Source: Rhynchonema sp. JSB1_4 (taxonomy: Eukaryota > Nematoda > Chromadorea > Monhysterida > Xyalidae). From it: a DNA stretch of 64,000 nucleotides. Below the pieces are notes generated by a model. It was not told where the DNA came from. It was given only the letters and a program-made list of their open reading frames with translations, and did no database searches. A program made the position numbers and the translations under genes. The stretch covers positions 1-64,000 of the forward strand of contig JASAMV010002854.1 in the NCBI GenBank assembly GCA_030248065.1, read 5' to 3'. Below, piece by piece: positions 12,116-32,804 of this stretch (its first letter is position 1; each line of letters begins with the position of its first letter).

Positions 12116-12928
12116 TATTGTTTGCAGTTGAGCAGTGATCTTTCAGCATATTGAACCATATGAACCTGGTGAATTAGGACATTATAAAAAATTATGTGCG
12201 AAATAGTGATTGATGTGCAAGTTTATCGCATTTGTTTTCCTTCTTTGTTGATTTGATTCTCGTTAGTTTTTGCATCCAGTGTTTTCATTTATTATTATTT
12301 TTTATATTTTTTGTTAGTCATATGCTAACTACTGATTATATTTAGTTTTTAATGTTGAGTTCCCTGGGCGATCAGACTTGAACCGCAGTGATCACCTGTC
12401 CAGCCAATGTTGTTTTTGTGTCAACTTATTTCTGTTTGACAGTCGCGATTTGAGTTTTATTTGAAAAAGGGATTGAGTTTCTCTCTATTTTTTCCTATTG
12501 CCGCTGTTTCTGGCTCACGCTCTGTTCTTGCCAATCTGAACGCGGGTGCGATTTTTAATATTAAGTCCTGTGTGAGTTAATTAAGTCCTGTGTGAGATGA
12601 GAATTGAGGAGTGTTGACCGATTCAGCTGAAGATTCTGCTAAAAAAACAGTGCCAGTGGCATGCTCCTCACATTCAGATCACAAAGTATATCAGCCAAGG
12701 TTTATGGGCTTACATTCAACTTTATTCTTCGCTGCCACCGGCCGTGGCCACGGATAAATCAGTGTAATTTTAATTTTTGATAATGTCGTATTTTCCATTA
12801 TTAAGGTTGAAGCAGAATATCGGGCACCCATAAATCAGTGAATTTGTTGTCAGATTCTCATTTTTGATCGCACAACTCTTGACTTTCAATTTTGATTCGT
12901 GTTTGATTCAAATTTGGATGGGTCCAAT
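12116..12928. other. Spacer between convergent genes
   Basis: About 0.8 kb separates the stop codons of tri-ubiquitin-like gene 2 (+) and the Na+/K+-ATPase gene (-). It is AT-rich and presumably holds both 3' untranslated regions. A short direct repeat, TTAAGTCCTGTGTGAG, occurs at about 12560-12600. Nothing else is recognised. Confidence 0.5.
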
Positions 12929-20829
<7,901 letters not shown>

Positions 20830-21047
20830 TTTGGTGATTTTTGTCGGTATTTGTCAAAATCGGTGGTGTCAAAACTTGGACAGGGAGATGAGGATGGATC
20901 AGAATTCGGGTTGGAGAAAATTCGGTGAATTTGGCTGTGTTGAAAGATGAAGCAATCAGAAGAATGAAGTGAATTGTGTATCGTTCTGGCCCAGGAGAAG
21001 ATTGGCTATAACTCCCCCGGTTTCCAAGTCCTGATCCCCCACGCATG

Positions 21048-21244
21048 TTGGGAAAAGCTAGTCCAGTTGCCTTGACAGAGAAAAAACGCGAATTTTCGAT
21101 TTCGCGATAGAAGGCACGGGTTGGCTCAAGATTTGGCATATGCCTAAGCCTAAGCCTAATAGTAAGCCTAAGCATAAGCCTAAGCCTAACCCCAAGCCTA
21201 AACCTGAGAAAAGGGGAAGTCAAAACTGGACTAGCTTTCCCCAA
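21048..21244. mobile_element. Palindromic element with interstitial GCCTAA repeats
   Basis: Ends TTGGGAAAAGCTAGTCCAGT and ACTGGACTAGCTTTCCCCAA are inverted copies. The interior contains about ten GCCTAA-type units (CCTAAGCCTAAGCCTAATAG), the complement of the nematode telomere unit TTAGGC. It lies just upstream of the sodium-pump start codon at 20829. Confidence 0.75.
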
Positions 21245-21299
21245 AATGCATCCCCCACCCGGTGATCCTCCGTGAGGCTTGTGGGAGATGGCTTGAGGA

Positions 21300-21500
21300 T
21301 TACGGCTGAGGTCAGGATGGGGTTAGGCTTTGGCTTACACTTCTTAGTAACTAAGGCTTAGGCTTTATCCAAGGGCTGATCACTGGGCAACCGGTAGACC
21401 TGTGCTTAAACATTGTGGAACATTCAGGCCATGTTTTCACACGTAGGCTTAGGCTTAGAGGCCCCCGGCTCGGGCTTAGGCTTTGGCATAGGCCTTTACC
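21300..21500. repeat. Degenerate TTAGGC-rich spacer
   Basis: Scattered TTAGGCTT units (for example near 21357 and 21447) lie between the sodium-pump gene and the divergently placed coiled-coil gene. No complete transposon ends are evident; it is probably a decayed copy of the neighbouring TTAGGC-bearing elements. Confidence 0.5.
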
Positions 21501-21932
21501 TTACAAACCACACCACATTGCACGATAACTGCTCTATCTTGCGCACCCGACCCACATAAAACTTTGAAACTATGGAGTTGTAGGCAATCATTCAATCGTC
21601 CCAGGAGGGAGTTCCCTCACGGCTCACAGGTGGCCTGGTGCTCGTCAGCGTTGCTGCACCAGCTGAAAGAAAATGGCTTGAAATTCAAAACCTACCGTAA
21701 TCGAAAGAGAAAATGAATTGACGAAATTCGATTTTGAATCGGGTGAGGGAGCAAATCCCAAAATCGAAGTCGAATTTCGTTGGGTTGGGTGCGCTTTTGA
21801 AACAAATCGATTGATGCAGCTGTGCCGAAATATTTCGTTGAAAAGAACAGAGTTATTTTTCGCTGCAGACCCTGCAAAGATCAAAGCACGGACGGCGACA
21901 TCGACGAACGAGCTACAGTTGACAAGCAAAAA

Positions 21933-24900
21933 ATGGATCCTTCGCAATCGCACATGCCAAACGAAAACGCGTTCAAAGTGCCGAACGAGACGCACATTCT
22001 TTTGTACAATCAAGCCACCAAAGAGCTGAAACGACGCAATGCGGTGCGCGCCAAGGAGCAGCAGCAACTGCGGGCAATGGTTCGTTCTACAGCACCGTAA
22101 AAACCCAAACACAAGGGGCTCCACTCAGAGGTCGCAATCGGGCCAGGTTTGGCCGGCCCGGCCCGGCCCGAGCCCCCAAATCTCCGGCCCGGCCCGACCC
22201 GAACCCCCAAATCTCCAGCTCGGCCCGAATTTTTGGCTCAGATTTTAACCCAATTTTTGTGATAATTTTTGCCATTTTTGAATCTATTTTTTGGTTGAAA
22301 ATGAATTGTTTTCAATGGTGTGGCTGGGGTGGGGCACGCCTTTAGGTACAGTAGGCAGGTAGATTGACGCACCATCCTGGTACAGTAGGTAGGTAGCCGC
22401 TCCCCGGCTGGTACAGTAGGTTGCTATTTTTGGCTCAAAATGGTATGAAATCGATATTTTTCTCTCCAAACAGGCGAAAAATCGCGCGCTGCGCGCGAAA
22501 TTGGCGTTTTAGAGCACATTTTCATCACAATTTAGACATGAAAACCCCCTCCTAGCTCCAGTGTAGTTCCTGGTCCGGCGCGGCGGTTAGTGTACCTACC
22601 CCTTTTTTCCGTGCGGCGGTTAGTGTACCTCCCTGGGGGGGGAAGGGGGGGGAAGACCCAAATTCAGGAAAAAGTCACTTTTTGAGGTAGAAAATTTGAC
22701 CGATTTTGCCCCTTTTTGGAAAAAATTCTCTATAAAAAGGGTATTTTGGCGACTTTTGACATCATTGACCGAAATATCACCCATTTTAGGCCTAAAAATG
22801 CCCATCTTAGGCCTAAAAATGCCGATTTTAGGCAAAAATTGAGGCGGTTAGTGTACCTGTCGCGGCGGTTAGTGTACTAGTGTACCTTGGTCGCGGCGGT
22901 TAGTGTACCTTAGGGGGAGGGGACCCCCCTCCCCCCAGGAACTACACTGCCTAGCTCGGCCGGTACAGTAGGTTATACTTGCATATTTTTCCGCAAAATA
23001 TATTTTTGGAGAAAAAACCGTTTTTCCGGAAAAAAACCGTTTTTTTCCAAATATTTTTCCAGTACTTAAGGATACCCATGGTCCAAAAACGCCTATTTTG
23101 GAGAAAATTTTGTCGGGAAATGGACTGAAACAGGCTAAAAATGCACTTGGAGATTAAAAAGTGCTCATTTTGAACTGTTTAGCACCGAGTTACATTGGTT
23201 TTGACAACATCCTTTCGCAACCTTTGAAACTATTTCGGAAATTTTTGGAAAAAAACCGTTTTTTTCCAAAAGTTGCCACTTGGAAAAATTTCCGGAAAAA
23301 TAAAAACGTATTAAAAAACCTTTTTTTTCAAAAAAAAAACGTTTTTTTCTGGCCCGCAAGTATACAGTAGGTAGGTTGATTGTAGGCCTTTCTGGTTTTA
23401 CAGCAGGTTGATTGCACGCTTGGGTAGCCACACCACTGATTGTTTTCCATGAAAAAGTCGTCAGGTAGACAATACTGATCACTTGCTTGCCGAATCTGTC
23501 AGAAATTTTAGTATTTTTGACAAAAAATCCCTACTTTTTCAGTAAAATAAGTCACTTCAGAAGCTTCGGGCCGGGGTGCCAGGCCCGGACCGCGGCCCGA
23601 GCGAAAAGCCCAAAATCGCGATTGCGACCTCTGCACTTATTCCCTAACCACTTTTGGGGGCTCTATTCCGGGGGGGTGCTATTACTTCACTGACCTGAAT
23701 TTGAAAAAAATTGTTCCCTGAAATACCCTGAAAACCTAAATACAAGGGGGCTCTATTAATTCACTGACCCCATTTTCGGGGGCTCTATAACGGGGGGGGG
23801 CGGGGGCTCTATTCCGGGGGCTCTATTAATTCACTGACCGGTTTTTTCGGTTTTTTAGGATCCGCCAGTATAGTTAACACAGCCCCGAATATGAAAAAAA
23901 TTGTTTGAGCTACACTCGTTGCCAGTGTAGTTCCTGGTCCGGAGGGGGAGATAGCGGACCCCCCGTTTTTTTCGGAGGGAAAGATAGTGTACCCCCGAGG
24001 GGGGAAAGGGGGTAAGACCCAAATTCCGGAAAAAGTCACTTTTTGAGGTTGAAAATTTGACCTGTTTTTGCCCCTTGAAAAAATTCTTCATAAAAAGGGT
24101 ATTTTGGCGATTTTTGACAACATTGACCTGAAAATCGCACATTTTAGGCCTAAAAATGCCCATTTAAGGCCTAAAAATGCCTGTTTTAGGCAAAAGTGGG
24201 GAGATAGTGTACCCGGAGGGGGAAATAGGGGGATAGTGTACCACCTGAGGGGGAGATAGCGTACCCGAGGGAGACCCCTCCCCCTCAGGAACTACACTGC
24301 ATCGACCTCTGGCGCTGGTCAGATATTGAAATTGAAGATGCTGTTTTTTGCTCATTTCCAAACTGTACAACATATTCTCGTGCAAGGTTGCCGACAATAA
24401 GCGTTTGTCCGCGCGTTTGCAAGAAATGATGACGTCGACGGCTGAACTGGAACTCGAACTTGACGATCTGACAATGGCTATGGATGAGGACAAAATGAAA
24501 GCCAAGGCACTATTCAATCAGTTGGTTTTTCAAAGATCTATTCCGGATTCTCTTTCTGAAAATGGCTGTGAAACCTTGCAATCAAGAAAATGTCGAATTT
24601 GAATAATTTCACAGGTGCAACCAAATCAAGAAGCGATACACTGAATTTAAGGACAGCATTCCGGCTGCGGAACTGGAGACGGAAGATGGTCTGTTTTGAC
24701 GGCCGTTGAAAAACTAATTTCATGCTTGTTATTAAATGGATCTGATACATATGCGCAGAATTCCTTTCAGCGATTGTCCTGTGCAAAGCCACTCGCGACG
24801 AGCAGCTGGCCAAAATTGAGGAAGGAAAAAATTGTGTCAGAATGATGGAGGAACGAAGGATGCGAAAAATTGAGATTGAGAACCAGGCCGCCAATGAGAG

Positions 24901-27900
24901 TTTGTTGACTTCATTTTTTTGCGATTGCTGTCCGAAATTGTGGCTGAAATTAATTCCGTTTTCCAATCATTTTTAAGTTTACGTTTCAGTCGAGGAAGTA
25001 AAACAAGCCGGGGTTTTGGAGTTAAGCGGACTGAAGGAACAAGTTGAACTGCAAGTACAACAGGTTCGAACCTTTTTTGTAACGGGTACATTTCGTAACT
25101 TTGTCGTGTTTGAGACACTAAGGCCGCTCTCTGACAAAAGCAAAAAGTTTACAACACACTTTTTGCTTTTTTTGCGTTTGTCAGAGAGCAAAAGCAAAAA
25201 GTTGCGAAGCGCGCACAAGCAGCAAACATTAGCGTGTTCCAGGTTTTGGGCATAAAAAGTCATGATGACTTTTTGCCTTTTTTCAAGTTTTTGCTTTTGT
25301 CAGAGAGCGGCCCAAAGGATATCAATCTTGGCTAAAACCGTCGCATAACGTGTCGCATCCAAAACATTTCTCCCTTTTTGCCTGTGGTTTTCCTCTACTG
25401 AAATGCAATGTTGCACGTTTTGTTTTGTGGAAAAACGACGATAAATGTTCAATTAGACGAGGCTAGGCATCTTTCCTTTCCATATGTACAGATTGATCCA
25501 CTGGAAGCCGAGATCGTTGCGATCGAAAAAGAAATTGAAACCAATCAGACCATCCTTCAACAAGCCGAAATGGAGGTGGAGAAAGCGATGCAGGAGAAAC
25601 GTACGCAACAAATGTTTTTGGTTTTTTGTAATTTTGTTCTCATCGTATTTTTGGCCTTGCACGTTCCTTCAGTCCAACTCGAAGCCGACAACCGTCAACA
25701 AGAAGCCATCATTCAAGAACTCGATGCCGATTCGGCCGATCTGTTGGCCGCGTGTGAAAAATCAACGGTTGGCTTGGCGTAAAAAACTAACAAAATTTCT
25801 TTTCCTAAGTTTATGCAAAACACAATTTTATTTCAGGCCGATCTCGCCGAAATTGAAAAGAAATCGCGCGCTGAATCGGACTGTTTCGATCGTCGCATGG
25901 AAGCCATCGGAATCGTGCTCTCACGTGTCAAGGTTTATTAAATCCATTTTTTTGTGCTTTTATGTTCATTCTTGTCGTGCTTTTATGTTTTTTTTTAAAT
26001 TTTTTCCTTCGTGCACTTTCGACATCTTGTTTATTTCAGTTGCATAACGACCATGTTGCCACCCAAAGTGCCCAGGAGAACGCCAAATTGAACAACGTGA
26101 AACAGTCGGTGGCGTTCAATGAAACGTTCTGGTTTGATTCTTCCATTCTCTGTTCTGTCGCGGCTTTTAAAATTTGACCTAAACTGCACAAGTTGGTGAA
26201 ATTCAACCGATCTTCAGCGCACGACAGGCTGCGATGATCAAAGAACTGCGCGAAACGCTGGCCTCGGTCACTGCGAAGAAAGGTGAGTAAAGATTGCACG
26301 GAAAATTTTGCGGTCTCGGTCACGAACACGAATGTTTTGTTTTAATTTCTTTGCGAAGTTTCTTTTATCATTCGATTGTGTCCAGAGGAAGTATCAATCA
26401 CCGTGAGCGCGGTGAAAAATACAGCGTTTCCTTTCTGTGAATAACGAAACATTTTTGTTCATGCATAAAGCCGAAATGGAGCTCGCCAAGCTGGAGCGTC
26501 GTGCGCAATGTGACAACGTGACCAGTGAGATTGGACGTGTTGAAAGCGCACTGGCAGCGGCTGGCAATGTGCAACAGAATGCGGTCGTTGTTGAGGATTT
26601 GGAAAAGGAAGAACAAATGGTTGGTTCTGTGCAAGCTTGGTTGAGTGTTGTTGATCGAGTTTTTGACCCGATGGTTCGAATGACTTATCACAATGGACAT
26701 GATAACAAAGATAAAGGTTGTTGTAAACTGTGCCCTCACATCAATCAAACATCTTTACATCTCCCCACGGCGCAACAATACTTTCCTTTGCATTCCACAC
26801 TTGCGGTAGCCACTCAGAAATCGATCAAGATTCCAAATTGCACATATTTTTTTAAAGATCGCCGAAAAGCTTACGAGCGTGGCGACCGATTCGGCATCGG
26901 TTGATAACCAGCTGGGTGATGTTGCACACGAAATGCAGAAATTGGACGAAGAGCGTGCGCAAATCGAGGCAGCACATGCTGAGGTTGCCATTATTTTGCG
27001 TTTTTTTGAAATTTCACTTGTTGGTTTCGCTTTGTTTACTATTTGTCGCTATTATAGGTTTATAATTTTGCGTTGTCAGCTGCCAATGACGAACCAGTCA
27101 TCCGAAATCCCTTCTTTCTTAGCTGTGGATAGCGAAACATGTGTGTACCCAAAAATCATAGCTTTCTTTAGACACTTTCTGGTTGCAATTTGTAGCTAAA
27201 CTTTCAGGATTGACCTAAGAATTGCAGGTTAGGTGCAATTTGCACCTAGATTTTTCACAATGTTCACAAAACGAAATTCTATTTGCAAATAGCACCTAGA
27301 ATTTGACGCCTAAGGTGCAATTTGCATCCAATGAATGAAAAGAACCGTGCCAAAAATGGACCAACAACACTACCCCAGATTTCAGGCACTAAAAGCCAGT
27401 GAACGTGAGCGTCACACTATCAGTGCACTGGAGAAAGAATTGGCAGAGCTAGAGGGAAAAATGTCGACAGCAGATGTCACTAGTGAACTGGTGAAATATG
27501 AAGACGAATTGAAACAGGCTGCTGAGAAGGTTTATTTTTTATTTTTTTACCACGCGGACGAGATGAAGCCAATTAGATGTCTTCTGAAACGTCGGCGTCC
27601 ATGTTACGGATTGTCAAACAAAACGTTTTGTCGCTGGCTGTATAAAGACATCGAACCTCTTTGATATCACTTCGATATTGAATACTTTTCAAACTCACAA
27701 CGTGATTTGAAACAACGAATCACTCAACCACTACTGGTGTGAACACGGTGCGAGGCGCTACGCGCCCAATGACAGTAATGTGACCGGCTGATGTTTCACA
27801 GACTAATGCCAAAACTCAACAACTTCATCCAGCCCGATGTCTGTATTATTTTCGCAGCGAAGTCTAAATTTGCAGCTGTCGGCGTTGACCAGTGAATTGG

Positions 27901-28495
27901 AGCAAGTGACCGCCAAACACGACCAGCTGGCAGCGATTGCGCGCGAGGCCGAGGCACGAAATCTGGGCGATTTTGATGAACTGCAGCAGGTTGGTATGTT
28001 TTGCTATCGAAATGCTTTATTGAGGGCGTAGATGTGCATAAGGTGTTTCTCAGTTTGCTGCGTCGTTCAGATCTTGACTTGTAAAAATGCAAATGACTTA
28101 TGCAAAATATTGAAATTATAGTTTAGTATTCGATCATTGACGTCCCCCTAAATGTTCCTAACTTGATTGTTATTCGAGCAAAGAAATGAATTTCTTGAAT
28201 GAAATGAAGTGAGTTCCAGGACCTCGAAAAAACCAATCGACGTTTGAAAGAAGTAGAGACAGAAATCGAGTCCGTCCGCAAAATTGGTGAAAGCGAATCA
28301 AGCGCGCAGTCGAAACGCGCACAGCTGCAGGTACGGCACCTTTGGTTCATTTTTTTACTTTTCTTGAGTTGGCTCTTCTCGGTGATTTCAAGGAACAAGA
28401 TCATTCAGAAAGAGCATGAGAAGATCGTTAGCTCACTGGAGAAGGAGATTCGCTCTGCCGAAGCCGATTTGAAGCAGACGGACTACCGCGTGTAG
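21933..28495 (+). CDS. Long coiled-coil protein, family not recognised
   Basis: Exons: 21933-22079, 24387-24520, 24615-24688, 24771-24899, 24990-25063, 25492-25600, 25673-25767, 25837-25932, 26040-26104, 26218-26282, 26471-26619, 26858-26983, 27386-27529, 27858-27989, 28220-28330, 28400-28495, about 581 aa with consistent phases. Nearly the whole chain is charged and helical with heptad-like spacing (e.g. EKEIETNQTILQQAEMEVEK), as in SMC, kinetochore or filament coiled coils. No globular or motor domain is seen. The start at MDPSQSHM is a choice; the frame is open upstream. The stop at 28493-28495 lies directly after a possible donor (CGC/GTGTAG); using it joins in phase to an exon at 28727-28804 (NKELERKNTRTQQRREGNK). 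Further C-terminal exons are probably those at 35837-36665. Intron 1 contains nested hAT-like elements. Confidence 0.7.
22313..23438. mobile_element. hAT-like non-autonomous element with 8-bp TSD
   Basis: The left end CAATGGTGTGGCTGG and right end GTAGCCACACCACTG are inverted. Exact 8-bp direct repeats ATTGTTTT flank it (22305-22312 and 23439-23446), the target duplication size of hAT transposons. It contains GGTACAGTAGGTAGGTAG repeats and a nested element at 22559-22949. No transposase. Inserted in intron 1 of the coiled-coil gene. Confidence 0.9.
22559..22949. mobile_element. Nested hAT-like MITE with 8-bp TSD
   Basis: The ends CAGTGTAGTTCCTGG and CCAGGAACTACACTG are perfect inverted repeats. 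Exact 8-bp direct repeats CCTAGCTC flank it (22551-22558 and 22950-22957). It carries several GGCGGTTAGTGTACC units in the interior. It has landed inside the larger element at 22313-23438, so it is younger. Confidence 0.95.
23923..24299. mobile_element. hAT-like MITE, CAGTGTAG family
   Basis: The ends CAGTGTAGTTCCTGG and CAGGAACTACACTG are identical to those of the element at 22559-22949, and the interiors share AAAGTCACTTTTTGAGG and AGGCCTAAAAATGCC. The interior spacer motif is GGAGATAGTGTACC rather than GGCGGTTAGTGTACC. No matching target duplication is seen. Confidence 0.85.
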
Positions 28496-28726
28496 AACAG
28501 CAGAAAACAAAAAACAAAAAAAAAAAAAAAAAAAAAAGAAACAGTATAAAAAAAAAGAATAACCCCCCTGGTGTCATTTTCCAACTTGTTTTGTTGTTGT
28601 TGTGAGTTGCGCAAAGTTTTCATTTTTATTATCCCTATTAGACTACCGGGTCCTCCCCTCCCTCAAGCTTGGGTGCGCAAAGGCTTTGATTTGATTTGTC
28701 ATGTCATGGTATTATAACCCATTCAG

Positions 28727-28804
28727 AACAAAGAACTGGAACGAAAGAACACCCGCACGCAACAGCGTCGAGAGGGGAACAAGGACGAACTTGATAAAAT
28801 ATGA
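28727..28804 (+). CDS. Possible extra exon of coiled-coil gene
   Basis: After acceptor CATTCAG, 25 sense codons (starting NKELERKNT) run to TGA at 28802-28804. The composition is charged and helical, like the coiled-coil exons, and the phase matches the donor GTGTAG at 28490. It ends at the edge of the A/C-rich low-quality tract, so the stop may be artefactual. Confidence 0.4.
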   Translation, partial: NKELERKNTRTQQRREGNKDELDKI

Positions 28805-29419
28805 TTATTTTGATTATCCCCCCTCTTTTACAAAAACAAAACCAACCACAATATAACATACTCCCCTCTTATTTAACAAAAAAAAAAAAAAAAAAAAAAC
28901 AAACAAAAAACAAAAAAAAAAACAACAAAAAAAAAAAAACACCACCAACAAAACAAAACCAAAAAAAAAAAAACCAACAACACAGCCACCCGACACACGG
29001 AACGACGCAGCGACGCAGAGAAACAACAACAGAAGAAAAAGGACGACGCGAACAAAAAAAAAAAAAAGAAAACCGAAAAGAAAAAAAAGAAAAAAAGAGA
29101 AACCACCAAACCACACAACACACCCCCCACCCCCCACGAGGGAGAGGAGCGAACTACCCCAACCCTCTCTCTCTTCTTTTAATATTTATCACTCTCCTTT
29201 CCCACGCCCAAGCCCGAACCCCCCAACCCACCCACACACTAATTATAAAAAAAAAATAAAAAAAAAAAAAAAAAAAAAAAAAAAACACTCGCACCCCCCC
29301 CCCCCCACCACTACCACCAAAAAAACCGAGACCTAAACACAACTTACAACAACACCACCCTCCGCGGCCGCCCCCCCCCCCCACCACCCACCACCCCCAC
29401 CTACCATCACCTCCAACCC

Positions 29420-29458
<39 letters not shown>
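28805..29458. repeat. A/C-only low-complexity tract
   Basis: From about 28836 the strand is almost entirely A and C, with long A runs (about 28878-28975), A runs again at 29249-29285 and C runs at 29290-29458. No codon or repeat unit is conserved. It abuts the left end of the giant inverted repeat and most likely reflects unresolved or noisy consensus rather than true sequence. Confidence 0.8.
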
Positions 29459-29459
<1 letters not shown>

Positions 29460-30077
29460 CCCCCCCGCGCCCCCATGTATTTGATGTAAAACGAGTTCCG
29501 TGCGGTAAAACGGCCAAATTACAGGGTGTGTTTTAAGTTTCGGCGGGAAAATATGCGCACCCCGCGCCCCTTTTCTACTGTAGCCTGCCTGGCTGGCGCT
29601 GTTCAGTCTGCATATAAGTGAGAGCCCCAATTGCCCCCCTATTCCCATCACCCCCACCCAGGTAGCACGGATGTGTGCTGCGTGTAGAACTGCTGCGCAT
29701 CCTACAAGCGCCCGTCTCGGAGCCGGCTAGACCTAGGTTGCCTGGATCCCCCTTTTCCGTTCATATTTACGATATCACAACATTTATGAACACACCTTCA
29801 TTCAGAACACATAGTTAAGATACAGTTAGCTAAGCTATAACAACTATAGCTATAGTTAATGTTTTCTGACAGACAACTTTTATGAACTTTTCCTGTATAC
29901 ATTTATGAACCCAGCTTCACTCAAAACAGATGGTTAAGTTACAGCTACCTAAGTTACAGTTAACGTTTTTTATTTATGAACTTTGCGTGTGAACATTTAT
30001 GAACGCACCTTCATTCACAACAGGTAGGTAAGTTATACATAGTTAGCGGTAAACAATTTATAGTTAACGTTTTTTTA

Positions 30078-30357
30078 CATTCAATGTCTGGGTTGCCTTG
30101 AGGGCTGCATTGAAGCAAGAAATACCAATGTTATTGGTCAGACGGTAAGGTGCTTTGAGGGCACGCCTTTGCGCAAGACCAGTGACACGTTGCTGTTTCG
30201 GCCCGTAACGCCTGACAGCTTAGGTGATCCGGGCCAGTCGTCAGAGACGAAATTGGTCTTGCGCAAAGGCGTGCCCTCAAAGCACCTTACCGTCTGACCA
30301 ATAACATTGGTATTTCTTGCTTCAATGCAGCCCTCAAGGCAACCCAGACATTGAATG
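30078..30357. mobile_element. 280-bp near-perfect hairpin
   Basis: CATTCAATGTCTGGGTTGCC at the left is exactly mirrored by GGCAACCCAGACATTGAATG at the right. The arms are about 107 bp and nearly perfect, around a 65-bp loop. It is absent from the corresponding position in the right arm of the giant inverted repeat, so it inserted after that structure formed. Confidence 0.9.
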
Positions 30358-32525
30358 CAAAATGACCAGTGCACGTTATTTGCCTTATGTTTCAATGGGA
30401 CTATTTAGTCTCTTGGAGCATGTGGCATTTTGGGGTTTTTTTACATGTAACATTTATGAACTTTTCGTGTAAACATTTATGAACGCAGCTTCATTCGGAA
30501 CCGGTCGGTAAGTTACAGTTAATGTTTTTTGGTACACAATATTTATAAACTTGATATTATGTATTTACTTACATTCAACATTTACCAACAACAGCGTTCC
30601 TTACAGAATTACCACACCACACGGCATTGGCTCAGTTAGTGTTTACGTTTGCGAAACGTTTCACATTAGTTTCTGTCATAAGTGAACCACCACGTGGCAC
30701 TCACAAACTGTTTGAGAAATGGTTATGTGCGTTTTTATTGCCATAGCTTGGCCGTAGACGTTTGTCCTTTGTTACCTGCAAGGTAATCACCAATATTAGT
30801 ATCACCGGTCATTAATCTGTTGCTGCGGCTGCGTTAGATAAGTTATAGTTTATGTTTCTTGGCACACATTTATGAACACAGCTTCATAGCCCGTGCACAT
30901 AAGTGAAAGACCCGCCCGCGCCCCTCTTCCTATCATCCCCACCCAGGTAGCACGGATCTCTGCTGCGTGTAGAACTGCTGCGCATCCTACAAGCGCCCGT
31001 CTTGGAGCCGGCTAGACCTAGGTTGCATGGAGTTATAGTTTATGTTTCTTGGCACACATTTATGAACACAGCTTCATTCAGAACAGATAGTTAGGTAACA
31101 GTTAGCTAAGTTATAGTTTATGTTTTTTGGCACATAACATTAATGAACTTTTCGTGTAAACATTTATGAACACAGCTTCATTCAGAACAGATAGTTAAGT
31201 TACCGTTAAACAATTTATAGTTAACTTTTTTGCACATAACATTTACGAACTTTCCGTCTGAACATTTATTAACCCAGCTTCATGCACAACAGGTAGTTAA
31301 GTTACCGTTAAACTATTTATAGTTAACTTTTTTTACATATAACATTTATGAACTTTCCGTCTGAACATTTATTAACCCAGCTTCATTCACAACAGGTAGT
31401 TAAGTTACCGTTAAACTATTTATAGTTAACTTTTTTTACATATAACATTTATGAACTTTCCGTCTGAACATTTATTAACCCAGCTTCATTCACAATCAAA
31501 GCGACACAACACACCACCACATGTGCCACCGAAACGGCGGAGCGTTTCGAGCACATCAACCGGCGGATTTCCATGTGATGTGTCATCGTCCAACCATGAG
31601 CGAAATTGCGGCAGTTTATGTTCCGCCACATCGAGGCCACTGTCTGAAAAATGGCACATGGTGTTTGGTACCGTATTGTCGGAAATAGAACCCCCCCATG
31701 AACTTACCCCCATTAATTGAACCCCACCTAAATGGCTCGCAATAAAAAATAGTACCCCCATTAATTAACCCACCCCCCATAAATAGAACAATTATTAACA
31801 ATGATTTTTTTCGTCGGGGGCCAAATGAAAAATATAACCCCCCAATTTTTAGCCCCCCATAAATTGAAACCCCTAAAATGACCCCAGTGAAAAAACAGAC
31901 CTCCCGGATTCTATTTCCAACAATACGGTATGGGCCCAGCCTGAGCGCTGCTGCCAGAGGTGGGAATCGGACCGGGTTACCTCGGCGCGGCCCGGCCCGA
32001 CGAGGTCCGGGGGTCGGCCCGGCCCGACAGTTCGGGCCGTGAAGTCCGGCCCGGCCAGACTTGGAAAAAAGTCGGTCCGGCCCAGACTTTTCTGATGATA
32101 TTTTGAAGCAATTTTTTGGTGCAAAAATTACTGTTTTTTTGGTTTAAAAATACCTGATAATCATGGAAGTCGGTACTAGTTTGCAGAATCGCGAGCAATT
32201 TTGGCAAATTTAGCATAAAAAATCACGATTTTTTATTGAAATTCGATGATGTCGGGCCTTTTCGGGCCGGCCACCCCGGCCCGGCCCGACATTCCGAAAA
32301 GTCGGCCCGGCCCGGCCCGATTCCCACCTCTGGCTGCTGCTAATCCCAGAGGTCGCAACCGGCCCGGCCCAAGTTCCCGGGGTCAGATTTTTAGCCCGAT
32401 TTTCGTCACAATTTCCCAGGTTTTCCAGAAGGTGTTTTTTCGCGGAATAAAAACTGCTTTTAATAGAAAAGTCGCCAGATACACAAGCACAGATAACGAG
32501 AGAGACGTGTTTTGCGGGGGGGGGG

Positions 32526-32804
32526 TTGGCAAAAAAATCCCGGGAGGAATGGGGGGGCAAAAAAACCCGGGGAAGAGGCGTGGGGTGGCTGTGTCAGTTT
32601 ACCGACCCAAATTTTTACACCATTCAGCGGTTTTTGGACAGTCAACAAGAAAAAACCTTTGTGTTGACGACCAAAACGTCTCGTTCGACATCCATCTGCA
32701 CGTCTCGAGGCACTCGAGGCAGCGGATCCGTCGGTTCGATAACCATAAGTGACTCAATGTCCTTTTGTGAAGAAACCATAGAGCGGTTGGGTTGTGGCAA
32801 ATAA
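32526..32804 (+). other. Open frame in loop of giant inverted repeat
   Basis: The loop between the two arms holds an open frame whose last 60 codons have low-complexity Ser/Thr-rich, protein-like composition (TSRSTSICTSRGTRGSGSVG, ending IERLGCGK). This stretch is single-copy in the window. It could be a captured host exon or the remnant of an element gene; no family is recognised. Confidence 0.25.

Noticed and set aside
28801..29657. Open frames of 85-167 codons in the A/C-rich tract
   Set aside because: Low-complexity translations without stops because T is absent; no real protein composition.
30138..30395. 85-codon minus-strand frame
   Set aside because: Falls entirely within the near-perfect hairpin; an artefact of self-complementarity.
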